Made by a program: the position numbers and the translations under genes. Shown piece after piece: positions 34,961 to 43,120 of a stretch of 52,189 bases of DNA. Below the pieces are notes generated by a model, which worked only from the letters and a program-made list of their open reading frames with translations, was not told the origin of the DNA and made no database searches. Numbering within the stretch: position 1 is the first letter of the stretch; every line of letters starts with the position of its first letter. This DNA is from Deltaproteobacteria bacterium (lineage in GTDB: Bacteria; Desulfobacterota; Syntrophobacteria; Syntrophobacterales; Syntrophobacteraceae), in assembly GCA_021793275.1 (NCBI GenBank), contig JAJYTC010000009.1, forward strand, positions 1-52,189, given 5' to 3'.

Positions 34961-35599
34961 TCACACTCCCGTTGCCTCCGGTCCCCAGATGATCTTGTGA
35001 AGCTGCAGGTTCAGGCGGACCGGAAGGCGATCTTCGAGAATCCATCCGGCAAGCAAACGGGGATCGACAGCGCCGAATACCGGCGAGAAATTGATCCTGC
35101 CTCTTGCCGCAGGAACACTTGAGATTATGCGCCGCGCGAACTCGTAATCTTCGCGGGTTCCGATGACAAATTTCAATTCGTCATGCGCTCCCAGTTTTTC
35201 CAGGTTGCGCAAATCGTTTTGCCCGGACATCCCGCTGGAAGGACATTTAATATCGACGATCCTTACACATCGTCGGTCCACCACTCCTATATCCAGGCTT
35301 CCGTTCGTTTCCAGCAGGACCGTATGCCCGGCGTTCAGCAGTCGCACGATAAGCCGGGGGGTATCAGCCTGAAGAAGGGGTTCGCCGCCGGTCACTTCGA
35401 CGAGACTGCATCGCAGTTCGCCGACCCGTTCGAGAATTTCGGGAATTTCCATGAGTGCGCCCTGCTCGTATGCATAGCTCGTGTCACAATAGGCGCATCT
35501 CAGGTTGCATCCGGTAAGCCTTATAAAAACGCACGGCTGTCCGGACCAGGAGGACTCGCCCTGGATGCTGTGGAAAATTTCGTTCACCTTGATTGCCAT
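34961..35599 (-). CDS. queE: 7-carboxy-7-deazaguanine synthase
   Basis: A 212-residue radical SAM enzyme making CDG in the queuosine/7-deazaguanine pathway. EIFHSIQGES is the typical QueE opening. The cluster motif is CNLRCAYCDT (C-x3-C-x2-C), with the SAM-binding motif VTGGEPL. Other queuosine genes are not in the window. The ATG lacks a strong ribosome site. It converges with hslU across a repeat-rich spacer. Confidence 0.9.
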   Translation of the reverse strand: MAIKVNEIFHSIQGESSWSGQPCVFIRLTGCNLRCAYCDTSYAYEQGALMEIPEILERVGELRCSLVEVTGGEPLLQADTPRLIVRLLNAGHTVLLETNGSLDIGVVDRRCVRIVDIKCPSSGMSGQNDLRNLEKLGAHDELKFVIGTREDYEFARRIISSVPAARGRINFSPVFGAVDPRLLAGWILEDRLPVRLNLQLHKIIWGPEATGV

Positions 35600-35724
35600 T
35601 TGCTCAATATAGCCCGACTCCCGCGTTTCAGTCCACGCCTATGTGCGAGGGCGATCCGCGCAGACTCATCCCCTGTGGACTTCCTCGTCGGGTTCATCGT
35701 TTCCATTCCATTCCCGGGAACCGA

Positions 35725-35976
35725 TTATCTGTAAGCTTCTCTTCTGTGCATTATCCTGTGGACTAAAATAAGGCCTTCAGCATTATCAATCTCGAACAAT
35801 ATTCGCCAGTCGCCTACACGCAGCCTCCATTGCTCTTCGCGGGTTTTTATTTTCACAACGTTGGCGGTCCCTATGCCCAGCAGCAGCCGGTCGATTGCTT
35901 CCTGGACCCTCTGCCTATCCTTCTGTTCCATGGAAAGCAAGTCTTTGTCGGCTCGTTTCGACAAGACAAGCCTCAT
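35725..35976 (-). CDS. RelE/ParE-family toxin
   Basis: An 83-residue protein with the RelE-like fold pattern: LSKRADKDLLSM at the N-terminus and WRLRVGDWRILFEID, a strand pair typical of type II mRNA-cleaving toxins, followed by LVHRIMHRREAYR with basic and histidine residues. Its start overlaps the antitoxin stop by 4 bases (ATGA), giving coupled translation. Whether it cleaves mRNA or targets gyrase cannot be decided from sequence alone. Confidence 0.85.
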   Translation of the reverse strand: MRLVLSKRADKDLLSMEQKDRQRVQEAIDRLLLGIGTANVVKIKTREEQWRLRVGDWRILFEIDNAEGLILVHRIMHRREAYR

Positions 35977-36221
35977 AAGCCGAGTTCTTTCTTGACTTGT
36001 TCCCAGGGTTTCACCTGTCCCTGTCTCACGTCTTCTCTGCCTTCTTCAATTGCCTTGCAGTCCTCCTCCGTGAGCGGTTCATCATCCTCAGGCGCGTTAC
36101 GAAGAGCCTCTATAAAAGCCTCATGCGCAAGCGCCTCAAGATACTCATTTGCCGCATCAACCTTGCTCGCCGGCAACGCGTCAACGAGTTCATGCAGTCT
36201 GGTTCTTTCAGTCTCTGACAT
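35973..36221 (-). CDS. Antitoxin partner of the RelE-like toxin
   Basis: An 82-residue acidic protein encoded just before the toxin. The N-terminal part (ETERTRLHELVDALP) resembles a helical antitoxin dimerisation region, and the C-terminal half is very acidic (APEDDEPLTEEDCKAIEEG), suited to wrap a basic toxin. The start at 36221 (MSET) has GGA 8 bases upstream; 36227 is an alternative. A start at 36251 would lie at or before the predicted transcription start. It probably represses its own promoter, as in RelBE systems. Confidence 0.75.
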   Translation of the reverse strand: MSETERTRLHELVDALPASKVDAANEYLEALAHEAFIEALRNAPEDDEPLTEEDCKAIEEGREDVRQGQVKPWEQVKKELGL

Positions 36222-36256
36222 AGCCATGGTCCTTTCAGAGAATTTCATCAAAAATA

Positions 36257-36265
36257 ATCATACCA
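36257..36265 (-). promoter_or_regulatory. Extended -10 promoter of the toxin-antitoxin operon
   Basis: On the minus strand TGGTATGAT forms an extended -10 element, with no strong -35. The start would be near 36250, about 25-30 bases before the antitoxin ATG. Confidence 0.45.
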
Positions 36266-36517
36266 TTTTATTGTCCACATTAAAGCATAATGCAAACCTC
36301 TAACCGCGCAAGCGAAATCAACACTTCAGCAGGGAGCCTGCATGCGGGGAAAAACTGCTGATCGATAACGGATATTAAGCCGAAAGACGAGTTGCGGTTT
36401 GCGCGATTGCCATTATGTTGGATATAGTCACCGGTTTATCCGGACAGGCCGGGATGTTGGACCGGCTGCCTGTGGAAAGGCCTCAGATACCGATTTCTTC
36501 CGGGGAATCGACCTGCC

Positions 36518-37408
36518 ATGCTTATAAGACTACGGTTTTTTACAAAATGTTCCGGGATAGCCGCCCTGATTCTGTTCGCCTGTATCGGGATCGTCCCCAC
36601 GAACGCTTCCGCTTTTACAGCCGAAGAGATCGCCACTATGAGAGCCTACGAGAAGGTCGCTCCGTCGGTGGTAAACATCACCACGCGCCTGTGCGAACCC
36701 GGCTACTTTTTTTGCCCCGTCCCTACAATGAAGGGGGCCGGATCGGGAGTAGTGCTGAGAGGGGACGGACTTATCATTACGAATTACCATGTCGTCTACG
36801 GGGCAAGGGACATCCAGGTCACGATTCCCGACGGCAGACGGCTAAAAGCGAGAGTTATCTCCTCGGACCCCGATTACGACCTGACCGTAATAAAGGTGAA
36901 CGCCGGCAAAAAGCCGCTAAAAGCGATCAGGCTCGGAGACTCCGATGCGTTGAAGATCGGCCAGAGAGTCCTCGCCGTCGGTAATCCTTTCGGTTTGGGT
37001 GAGACCCTCACTGCAGGCGTTGTCAGCATGACCGGAAGGACCGTCAAAGACAAGGGGAAGGTGCTAAGGGACCTTATTCAGACCGACGCGGCCATAAATC
37101 CGGGAAATTCGGGAGGAGCGCTTGTAGACCTTTCGGGAGACCTGGTGGGCATTTGCACGGCGATCCTGAGTCCGACGGGCGCGAGCGTGCGCGTCGGTTT
37201 TGCTACGCCGGTAAACCGCGTCAAGGCAGTTGCGCCCGGGCTCATGGCTCCGCGGCCACGGAACACCGGCCTGATCTTCGTTATACTGCTGACCCTCCTG
37301 GTCCTTGGTTCGATCTTCGTCAGGCGGCGCACAGATGCGGGATCGGATGATGCGCTCCAGTTATCTAGAGAGGGGGAAAAGGAACAATGCGCTACGCGAC
37401 AATCCTGA
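36518..37408 (+). CDS. HtrA-like serine protease without PDZ domain, C-terminal membrane anchor
   Basis: A 296-residue envelope protease. A signal peptide or anchor (GIAALILFACIGIV) is followed by the trypsin-like domain with H in ITNYHVV, D in DYDLTVIKV and S in GNSGGAL. Instead of a PDZ domain, it ends in a hydrophobic helix (IFVILLTLLVLGSIFV) and a short basic/acidic tail, so it is probably held at the inner membrane facing the periplasm. It overlaps the next protease gene by 22 bases. The two share SPTGASV and other segments, indicating a tandem duplication followed by domain change. Confidence 0.85.
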   Translation: MLIRLRFFTKCSGIAALILFACIGIVPTNASAFTAEEIATMRAYEKVAPSVVNITTRLCEPGYFFCPVPTMKGAGSGVVLRGDGLIITNYHVVYGARDIQVTIPDGRRLKARVISSDPDYDLTVIKVNAGKKPLKAIRLGDSDALKIGQRVLAVGNPFGLGETLTAGVVSMTGRTVKDKGKVLRDLIQTDAAINPGNSGGALVDLSGDLVGICTAILSPTGASVRVGFATPVNRVKAVAPGLMAPRPRNTGLIFVILLTLLVLGSIFVRRRTDAGSDDALQLSREGEKEQCATRQS

Positions 37409-38472
37409 GCCTGGCTCTTGCGGTCTGGTGCGTGGCATGGGCCTGCCCGGCCTTCGCCCTGACGGAGGAAGAAATAAACAATATAGAACTTTATCAGCGC
37501 CTCGCGCCCGGGGTGGTGAACATCACCAGTACGGTTACCGAGCGCGATCTTTTCATGAAGGCCGTTCCCGCCGAGGGGGAGGGATCGGGAGCGATCATCG
37601 ATCCGCGGGGCTACATCCTTACAAACAAGCATGTGATCGGCAGCGGCAAGATCGAGGTCACGATGGCCGACGGCCACAGGTACAGGGCCAGGCTGATGGG
37701 GTCTGATCCCGGCAGCGATCTTGCGGTCGTGAAGATAGACGCCCCCGAAGAAAGGCTGACCGTTATTCCCATGGGAGACTCGGCCCATCTGAGAGTGGGC
37801 CAGAAAGTCCTGTCGATCGGGGAGCCGTTCGGGCTGGGAAAGAGCCTTACGGTTGGGGTCATCAGTTCGGTGGGACGCACGATGAGGGCGGCAAACGGCT
37901 TCCTGGTTGAAAACGTCATTCAGACTGACGCTTCGATCAACCCCGGTAACTCGGGAGGCCCGCTGATCGATTCCTCCGGGAAAATGATCGGCATTACCAC
38001 GGCCATTTTCAGTCCGACGGGCGCAAGCGTCGGGATCGGCTTCGCGATCCCGGTCAACCTGGCCAGGAAGGTTTCAGCGCAGCTGATTCAAAAGGGATAC
38101 TACACTTACTCGTATTTGGGCGCTACTTTGATGAGTCTTTTTCCGGACGTCGCACAGGCGCTGAAGCTTCCTGTCAGAAACGGCGCGCTGGTAATAGAGA
38201 TAGCGCCCGGAGGACCCGCCGAAAGAGCGGGTCTAAAGAGCGGGAATCGGAAAGAGCGGATCGGAAACGACGTTGTAATATCCGGCGGAGATGTGATAGT
38301 GAGTGTGAACGGGGTCCGGGTGGATGGCGCGGATGCGGTTCTTCGCGAAATCCACAGGCTGCATCCCGGAGACAGGGTGCGGCTCGGAATTGTTCGAAGT
38401 GATGGAATATCGAAGATTGTAAGCGTAACTCTTGGTGAAAGACCCCGGGATACTAAAACAGAGCAGCCGTGA
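37387..38472 (+). CDS. HtrA/DegP-like periplasmic serine protease with one PDZ domain
   Basis: A 361-residue protease with a signal peptide ending near CPAFA. The catalytic residues are H in LTNKHVIG (Lys replaces the usual Asn before His), D in GSDLAVVKID and S in GNSGGPL. A single PDZ domain (about 235-350) contains LVIEIAPGGPAERAG and the VNGVRVDGAD region. It fits DegS/DegQ-like quality control in the periplasm. The start is supported by AAGGAACA upstream. It is translationally coupled to the PDZ-less paralogue. Confidence 0.9.
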   Translation: MRYATILSLALAVWCVAWACPAFALTEEEINNIELYQRLAPGVVNITSTVTERDLFMKAVPAEGEGSGAIIDPRGYILTNKHVIGSGKIEVTMADGHRYRARLMGSDPGSDLAVVKIDAPEERLTVIPMGDSAHLRVGQKVLSIGEPFGLGKSLTVGVISSVGRTMRAANGFLVENVIQTDASINPGNSGGPLIDSSGKMIGITTAIFSPTGASVGIGFAIPVNLARKVSAQLIQKGYYTYSYLGATLMSLFPDVAQALKLPVRNGALVIEIAPGGPAERAGLKSGNRKERIGNDVVISGGDVIVSVNGVRVDGADAVLREIHRLHPGDRVRLGIVRSDGISKIVSVTLGERPRDTKTEQP

Positions 38473-38520
38473 GCCACTCAATCGGGGCCAGGCTGTCGAT
38501 AACCGTCGGAGAATACAGCA

Positions 38521-40191
38521 ATGAAAGGCATGGTGAATTTGCTCACGCATCGCAGTCCGCGCCCGGTCACGTTAGCAATCATGGACGGCGTCGGCTGCCG
38601 TGAGGAAGCGCTGGGCAATGCGGTTTCAGCCGCCTTTACTCCAAATCTGGACTGGCTTCTCGCCAACTGCCGTTTCCGCCTGCTTCGCGCGCACGGCAAA
38701 GCGGTAGGTCTTCCTTCTGATCATGACATGGGCAACTCCGAAGTGGGGCATAACGCCTTGGGCGCGGGCCGCTTCTACCCCCAGGGGGCGAGACTGGTCA
38801 ATGAGGCTGTCGAAACCGGCGCGATTTTCGAAGGAAAATGTTGGCAGCACCTTGTTAAATACTCCTTCGAACACGAGGGCGCGATGCATTTCATCGGCCT
38901 GCTTTCGGACGGAGACGTTCACAGCCATATAAAGCACCTCGAAGCAATGCTGAGCCGGCTTGCTTTCAAAGAGAAACTGCAGCGGGCGCGAGTGCACATT
39001 TTGCTCGACGGCCGGGATGTCGGGGAGACTTCCGCTCTTGAATACGTAGACAGGCTGGAAAGCATGCTCAAAAGCCTGAGGCAGCAGGCAGGCGTCGATT
39101 ACCGGATCGCCAGCGGCGGCGGGCGCATGAAAATTACCATGGACCGCTACGAAGCGAATTGGGGCATGGTGGAACTGGGCTGGAAGACTCATGTCGCCGG
39201 AGAAGGAAGACGGTTTCCTTCGGCTGAGGCGGCCATCAGGACCTATCGGCAGGAAGAACCCGGCATAATTGACCAGGACTTGCCGCCGTTTGTAATTGCC
39301 GATGAAGCGGGCAGCGCCCTCGGACCGGTTCGCGACGGCGATTCGGTTGTGTTTTTCAACTTTCGCGGGGACAGGGCGATCGAGATAAGCCGGGCTTTCG
39401 AAGAGAAGAATTTTTCTCATTTCGAACGATCCCCGCATCCGAAAGCTCTCTATGCCGGAATGATGGAATATGATACCGAACTGCACATCCCGGGGAATTT
39501 CCTGGTCGATCCTCCTCATATCGAGCACACGCTCGGCGAGTACCTCTGTGCTCGTAATCTGCGCCAGATGGCTATCAGCGAGACACAAAAATACGGGCAC
39601 GTCACCTATTTCTGGAACGGGAACAGGTCCGGCAAGATAGACGAAAGGCTGGAAGATTATATTGAAATACCTTCCGACATGACGCCCTTCGAGCAGCGGC
39701 CGTGGATGAAGGCGGCGGAAATAACGGACAAAACCGTGGAGGCGATCCTTTCGAAACGCTACGACATGATCCGGCTCAACTACCCCAACGGCGACATGGT
39801 CGGTCACACGGGGGTCTTCCAGGCGGCCCGGATAGCGGTGGAAACCGTGGACCTGTGCCTGGGAAGACTTATAGCCGCCACCCGCAAGGCGGGCGGAATT
39901 CTACTCGTAACTGCCGACCACGGCAACGCCGAGGAGATGTACGAAATCGACTCTAAAACCAAAACGCCCAAACTCTACCCGGACGGAAAGATCAGGGCCA
40001 AAACCGCACACACGCTCAACCCCGTGTGGTTCATCGTCTATGACCCCACCGGGGACGACTGTATCGCGTTCAACCCCGAAATCGGCGAACCGGGCCTGAC
40101 AAACGTGGCCCCGACAATCATGCAACTGCTCGGCATCGAGCCGCCTGAAATCTACGATCCGCCTTTGCTGCTGTTCAAGGAACAGTGCTGA
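38521..40191 (+). CDS. gpmI: 2,3-bisphosphoglycerate-independent phosphoglycerate mutase
   Basis: A 556-residue glycolytic/gluconeogenic enzyme that interconverts 3- and 2-phosphoglycerate using two Mn ions. The phosphatase-domain opening is IMDGVGCREEALGNAV, the catalytic serine is in DMGNSEVGHNALG, DGRDVGETSAL is in the transferase domain, and metal ligands are in YPNGDMVGHTGVF and TADHGNAEEM. The length is slightly above the usual 510-550. GGAG lies 9 bases before the start. It follows the HtrA pair by about 50 bases on the same strand. Confidence 0.95.
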   Translation: MKGMVNLLTHRSPRPVTLAIMDGVGCREEALGNAVSAAFTPNLDWLLANCRFRLLRAHGKAVGLPSDHDMGNSEVGHNALGAGRFYPQGARLVNEAVETGAIFEGKCWQHLVKYSFEHEGAMHFIGLLSDGDVHSHIKHLEAMLSRLAFKEKLQRARVHILLDGRDVGETSALEYVDRLESMLKSLRQQAGVDYRIASGGGRMKITMDRYEANWGMVELGWKTHVAGEGRRFPSAEAAIRTYRQEEPGIIDQDLPPFVIADEAGSALGPVRDGDSVVFFNFRGDRAIEISRAFEEKNFSHFERSPHPKALYAGMMEYDTELHIPGNFLVDPPHIEHTLGEYLCARNLRQMAISETQKYGHVTYFWNGNRSGKIDERLEDYIEIPSDMTPFEQRPWMKAAEITDKTVEAILSKRYDMIRLNYPNGDMVGHTGVFQAARIAVETVDLCLGRLIAATRKAGGILLVTADHGNAEEMYEIDSKTKTPKLYPDGKIRAKTAHTLNPVWFIVYDPTGDDCIAFNPEIGEPGLTNVAPTIMQLLGIEPPEIYDPPLLLFKEQC

Positions 40192-40209
40192 TCCCGGGGC
40201 CGCGCAGTA

Positions 40210-40752
40210 TTAGAATTTTTCCTGATGCACGAATTCAGCAAGTTCTCGGCGATTGGGCGCCGCTGTGCCCCTCGAGGGATAGCCGAGAGGAATGAGTGTT
40301 ACAAGCTCGTAACCTTCGGGTACCTCCAGGACTTCCTTGGCTCTCTCATGATCGAACAGACCGGCGATCACCGTCCCGAGGCCTTCGTTTTGCGCGGCAA
40401 GGCAAAGAGTCTGCGTCGCAAGTCCGAGATCGAACATGAACCAGTCTCCGAATTTTGTTGAGACCTGCCCTTTATAGAATCCCGAAGATTGAAGTTTGCC
40501 GCATACTGCAAGAACGATCGGGGCTTCGACCATGGCGCGGGTTGCCGGATTGCCTTTCCCCAGGGTCTGCTGAAGCCTTGCTTTAGCGTCCTCGTTCGTA
40601 ACCACGACGATTTCCCAGCACTGGGTATTCGCCCAGGACGGCGACCACCGCACCGCTTCGAGCACACGATTGAGCACCTCTTCGGGGACCTTCGTGTCCT
40701 GATAGTTTCGAATACTGCGACGATTTTCAATTACAGCCGACAGATCAGCCAT
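40210..40752 (-). CDS. Nitroreductase-family flavoprotein
   Basis: A 180-residue FMN-dependent oxidoreductase. NRRSIRNYQDTKVPEE is the FMN-phosphate-binding opening of the family, SPSWANTQCWEIVV is the usual SPS-x-N-x-Q-W variant, and the C-terminal IPLGYPS motif is present. The physiological substrate is unknown; such enzymes reduce quinones, nitro compounds or flavins. A GGGAGG ribosome site precedes the ATG. It converges with gpmI with 18 bases between stops. Confidence 0.87.
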   Translation of the reverse strand: MADLSAVIENRRSIRNYQDTKVPEEVLNRVLEAVRWSPSWANTQCWEIVVVTNEDAKARLQQTLGKGNPATRAMVEAPIVLAVCGKLQSSGFYKGQVSTKFGDWFMFDLGLATQTLCLAAQNEGLGTVIAGLFDHERAKEVLEVPEGYELVTLIPLGYPSRGTAAPNRRELAEFVHQEKF

Positions 40753-40908
40753 GGTTTTCCCTCCCTTTATTATGAGGCTGGATTCTTCGTCCTTTGGAGT
40801 GCATTAAATTATTGCAGCCGCTTCTTTCCGTCAAGGCTTTTACATGACTGAAATAATCGTTAGCCGTTCGGCAGGCATGAGCTATATTGGCTCGAAGCAT
40901 ACCTCACA

Positions 40909-40942
40909 TAAGATGCTGGAGAGCCGTACGTCCGGTTCGATG
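40909..40942 (+). other. Possible relic of a group II intron domain V
   Basis: GAGAGCCGTACGTCCGGTTCG carries both ends of a bacterial group II intron domain V (GAGCCG... and ...ACGTCCGGTTC), but the internal 16 or so bases of the hairpin are missing. No reverse transcriptase or intron body is visible around it. It may be a deletion remnant or chance similarity. Confidence 0.25.
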
Positions 40943-40967
40943 GGCGTGATGGGGAACAGGAGGTTGG

Positions 40968-42422
40968 GTGAAGCTTTACCCTGAAGTGTCCGAGGATAAA
41001 TCAACCGCGGGTGCGGCCCGCTCCTGCCGCCAGTTGAAGCTCCCCGGAGCAATGGGCCTTGCGGGCGATAAAAACCGAAGGCGGTGTTGCAGGGACAATA
41101 AGGCGCTCCTGATCTTTCTGCGATACCCGGCCCCCGGCAAAGTGAAAAGCCGCCTTTCGGCGGAAGTGGGTGCAGAAAAGGCAGTCGAAATTTATGAAAA
41201 GCTGCTCCGCAGGACGCTTGGCATAGCGTGTGATGTGAAGCGGAAATCGCCGGAGATCGGAATAACCCTTTTCTATACGCCGCAGGACCCGCTTGAAAAA
41301 CTGATGAATAAATTCCGGGGGCCATGGAAATTTCGCCCGCAGGAAGGCGATCACCTCGGTGAGCGAATGGCGAAAGGTTTGCGGTCGGCATTCGCAGAGG
41401 GCGCCGGCAGGGCGGTTCTCATCGGGAGCGACCTTGCCGATGTCGAACCGGGTGACATAGAGGAAGCATTCCGAAATTCGGGAGAAAAGGTCGCCGTTCT
41501 CGGCCCTGCCGCCGACGGCGGTTTCTATCTTGTCGGGACCGACCGTCCGATCGACTCGCCCTTTGGTTTCAGCACGTGGGGCACAAATGAGATTTTCAAT
41601 AGGACCGCCGGGCAGTTCGAAGCCGAAGGATTCCGCGTTCACCCTGCCCCACAAAGAAATGATGTGGATTGCAAGTCCGACTTGGAGCGGCTGGATCGCG
41701 ACCCGCTTTTCAGCGAGTCCATCTCCATAATAATCCCCACTCTGAGCGAAGCGGAAAAGTTGTCGCCTTTGCTGCACTACCTCGAAGATGCAATCTGGCC
41801 GGGAGACGAAATAGTGGTCGTAGAGGGAGGGGCTTGCGAAAAAACGTCTTTTCGGCGCATCTCGCCCGTGCTGACGGTCATAAAAACGATTAAAGGGCGG
41901 GGAATACAGCAAAACATCGGGGCCATGCTTTCCAGGGGAAATATCCTGTTCTTTCTGCATGACGATACTATTCCCCCGCCGGAATTTGCTTACCTCATCC
42001 GCAGGACTTGCAGAGATAAGCCTTCGGCCCCCGGTTGTTTCAGGCTGCGCTTTCTGCCCTCGAGCCGGGCACTTGACCTTATTTCCAAATGGGCCAATCT
42101 CAGGACCGCGCTCTTTAAGCTTCCCTACGGCGATCAGGGGTATTTTTTGAGAAAAGAACTCTTTGAGGGGGCAGGAGGTTTCAGGCGAACATATCTGATG
42201 GAAGATGTAGAGATAGTTCGCAATCTTCGAAAAATCAGCGGCGCCGGGAGTGCTGTCTCGATCATGCCTGCGGATGTATATACCTCGCCTGATAGATATC
42301 TGCGAAAAGGAATCCTCAAAGCTTCCCTTCAGAATCATTTACTCTTTCTTCTTTCTCTTCTCGGCCGCGATGAACGGGAGCTATACCGAAAATATTACCG
42401 ACCGGAAATTCCCATGCAATGA
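40968..42422 (+). CDS. Fusion of a DUF2064 nucleotidyl/glycosyltransferase-like domain with a family 2 glycosyltransferase
   Basis: A protein of up to 484 residues with two sugar-nucleotide domains. The first (about 45-240) resembles DUF2064/TIGR04282 proteins: FLRYPAPGKVKSRL, LIGSDLADVEPGDI and GPAADGGFYLVG. The second (about 245-470) resembles TIGR04283 family 2 glycosyltransferases: SIIIPTLSEAE, VVVEGG, HDDT and PYGDQGYF. In many bacteria these are neighbouring separate genes, so the fusion fits one pathway, perhaps sugar addition to a lipid or carotenoid-like acceptor. The start is uncertain: GTG 40968 has AGGAGG 4 bases upstream, while ATG 41052 starts nearer the conserved domain. Its end overlaps the convergent membrane-protein gene by 107 bases. 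Confidence 0.82.
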   Translation: MKLYPEVSEDKSTAGAARSCRQLKLPGAMGLAGDKNRRRCCRDNKALLIFLRYPAPGKVKSRLSAEVGAEKAVEIYEKLLRRTLGIACDVKRKSPEIGITLFYTPQDPLEKLMNKFRGPWKFRPQEGDHLGERMAKGLRSAFAEGAGRAVLIGSDLADVEPGDIEEAFRNSGEKVAVLGPAADGGFYLVGTDRPIDSPFGFSTWGTNEIFNRTAGQFEAEGFRVHPAPQRNDVDCKSDLERLDRDPLFSESISIIIPTLSEAEKLSPLLHYLEDAIWPGDEIVVVEGGACEKTSFRRISPVLTVIKTIKGRGIQQNIGAMLSRGNILFFLHDDTIPPPEFAYLIRRTCRDKPSAPGCFRLRFLPSSRALDLISKWANLRTALFKLPYGDQGYFLRKELFEGAGGFRRTYLMEDVEIVRNLRKISGAGSAVSIMPADVYTSPDRYLRKGILKASLQNHLLFLLSLLGRDERELYRKYYRPEIPMQ

Positions 42423-43074
42423 AAAACGAGAATACGAAGAGCGCCAGTGAAATGAAAACCTTCGGGGTCAGCAATTGTCCCCATTGTCCCGACCACCAGA
42501 CATTTCGAAGAGTTCCTATAAAAAAGGTGAAAACAAAAGTGCCTATTACAATCCCGAGAGCGGTTCCGAGCAGATAATCACGGAAGCGCACCCTGGTCAG
42601 GCCCATTCCGTAATTCATCGCCGTAAAAGGAAAATAGACGAGCCGAAGGTAGAGCACTGTCGCAAAACCGTTGCGCTCGATGGCTTCATCATACTTCTTG
42701 AGCCTTTCTCCGATAAGAGAGACCGCAAAATCTCTGCCGAGCGTCCGGCCTATCAGAAATGCTCCGACTGCGCCTGCCATGGCGCCGATCCATACATAGG
42801 CAAAGCCCGGCCAGGGTCCGAATATCGCCGCCCCAAGTCCGGTTAGCAGCGTGCCGGGGATCAGGATGCAAACTCCGATTGCGTAGATAACAATAAATAA
42901 AACGGGCGCCCATAGTCCTGCTCGATGCAGGAGCCGACCAAGTGTTGCCGCCCTAAGATCATGAGATACGGGAGTGAAATGTACCAGGGCAATGGCCGCA
43001 AGAAAAAAGCAGGCCAAAAAAAATACTTTTATCAATGCGTTCCGGCTTGTCGAGCCTGGAGAAATTTCCTTCAT
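42316..43074 (-). CDS. TVP38/TMEM64 (DedA-superfamily) membrane protein
   Basis: A 252-residue inner-membrane protein of the VTT/SNARE-associated family. Hydrophobic helices surround the conserved central part: VCILIPGTLLTGLGAAIFGP, GAMAGAVGAFLIGRTLGRD and LRLVYFPFTAMNYGMGLT. Family members are thought to move lipids or small ions; here the neighbour is a mercuric-reductase-like flavoprotein, a frequent pairing. The start at 43074 has an AAGGA-rich stretch just before it. The poorly conserved charged C-terminal tail overlaps the end of the glycosyltransferase gene in antisense. Confidence 0.85.
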   Translation of the reverse strand: MKEISPGSTSRNALIKVFFLACFFLAAIALVHFTPVSHDLRAATLGRLLHRAGLWAPVLFIVIYAIGVCILIPGTLLTGLGAAIFGPWPGFAYVWIGAMAGAVGAFLIGRTLGRDFAVSLIGERLKKYDEAIERNGFATVLYLRLVYFPFTAMNYGMGLTRVRFRDYLLGTALGIVIGTFVFTFFIGTLRNVWWSGQWGQLLTPKVFISLALFVFSFFIAWEFPVGNIFGIAPVHRGREEKEERVNDSEGKL

Positions 43075-43120
43075 TTCCTTTTCCCTTGTCAAGGGATCGA
43101 TTCGCCGGGAAAAAGCTCCA

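Noticed and set aside
35852-36303. Rightward open frame over the toxin-antitoxin genes
   Set aside because: Antisense to the coupled RelE-like pair, which has overlapping ATGA and a promoter.
40932-40942. GGTTCGATGG as a tRNA T-arm
   Set aside because: No matching acceptor, D or anticodon arms are present around it.
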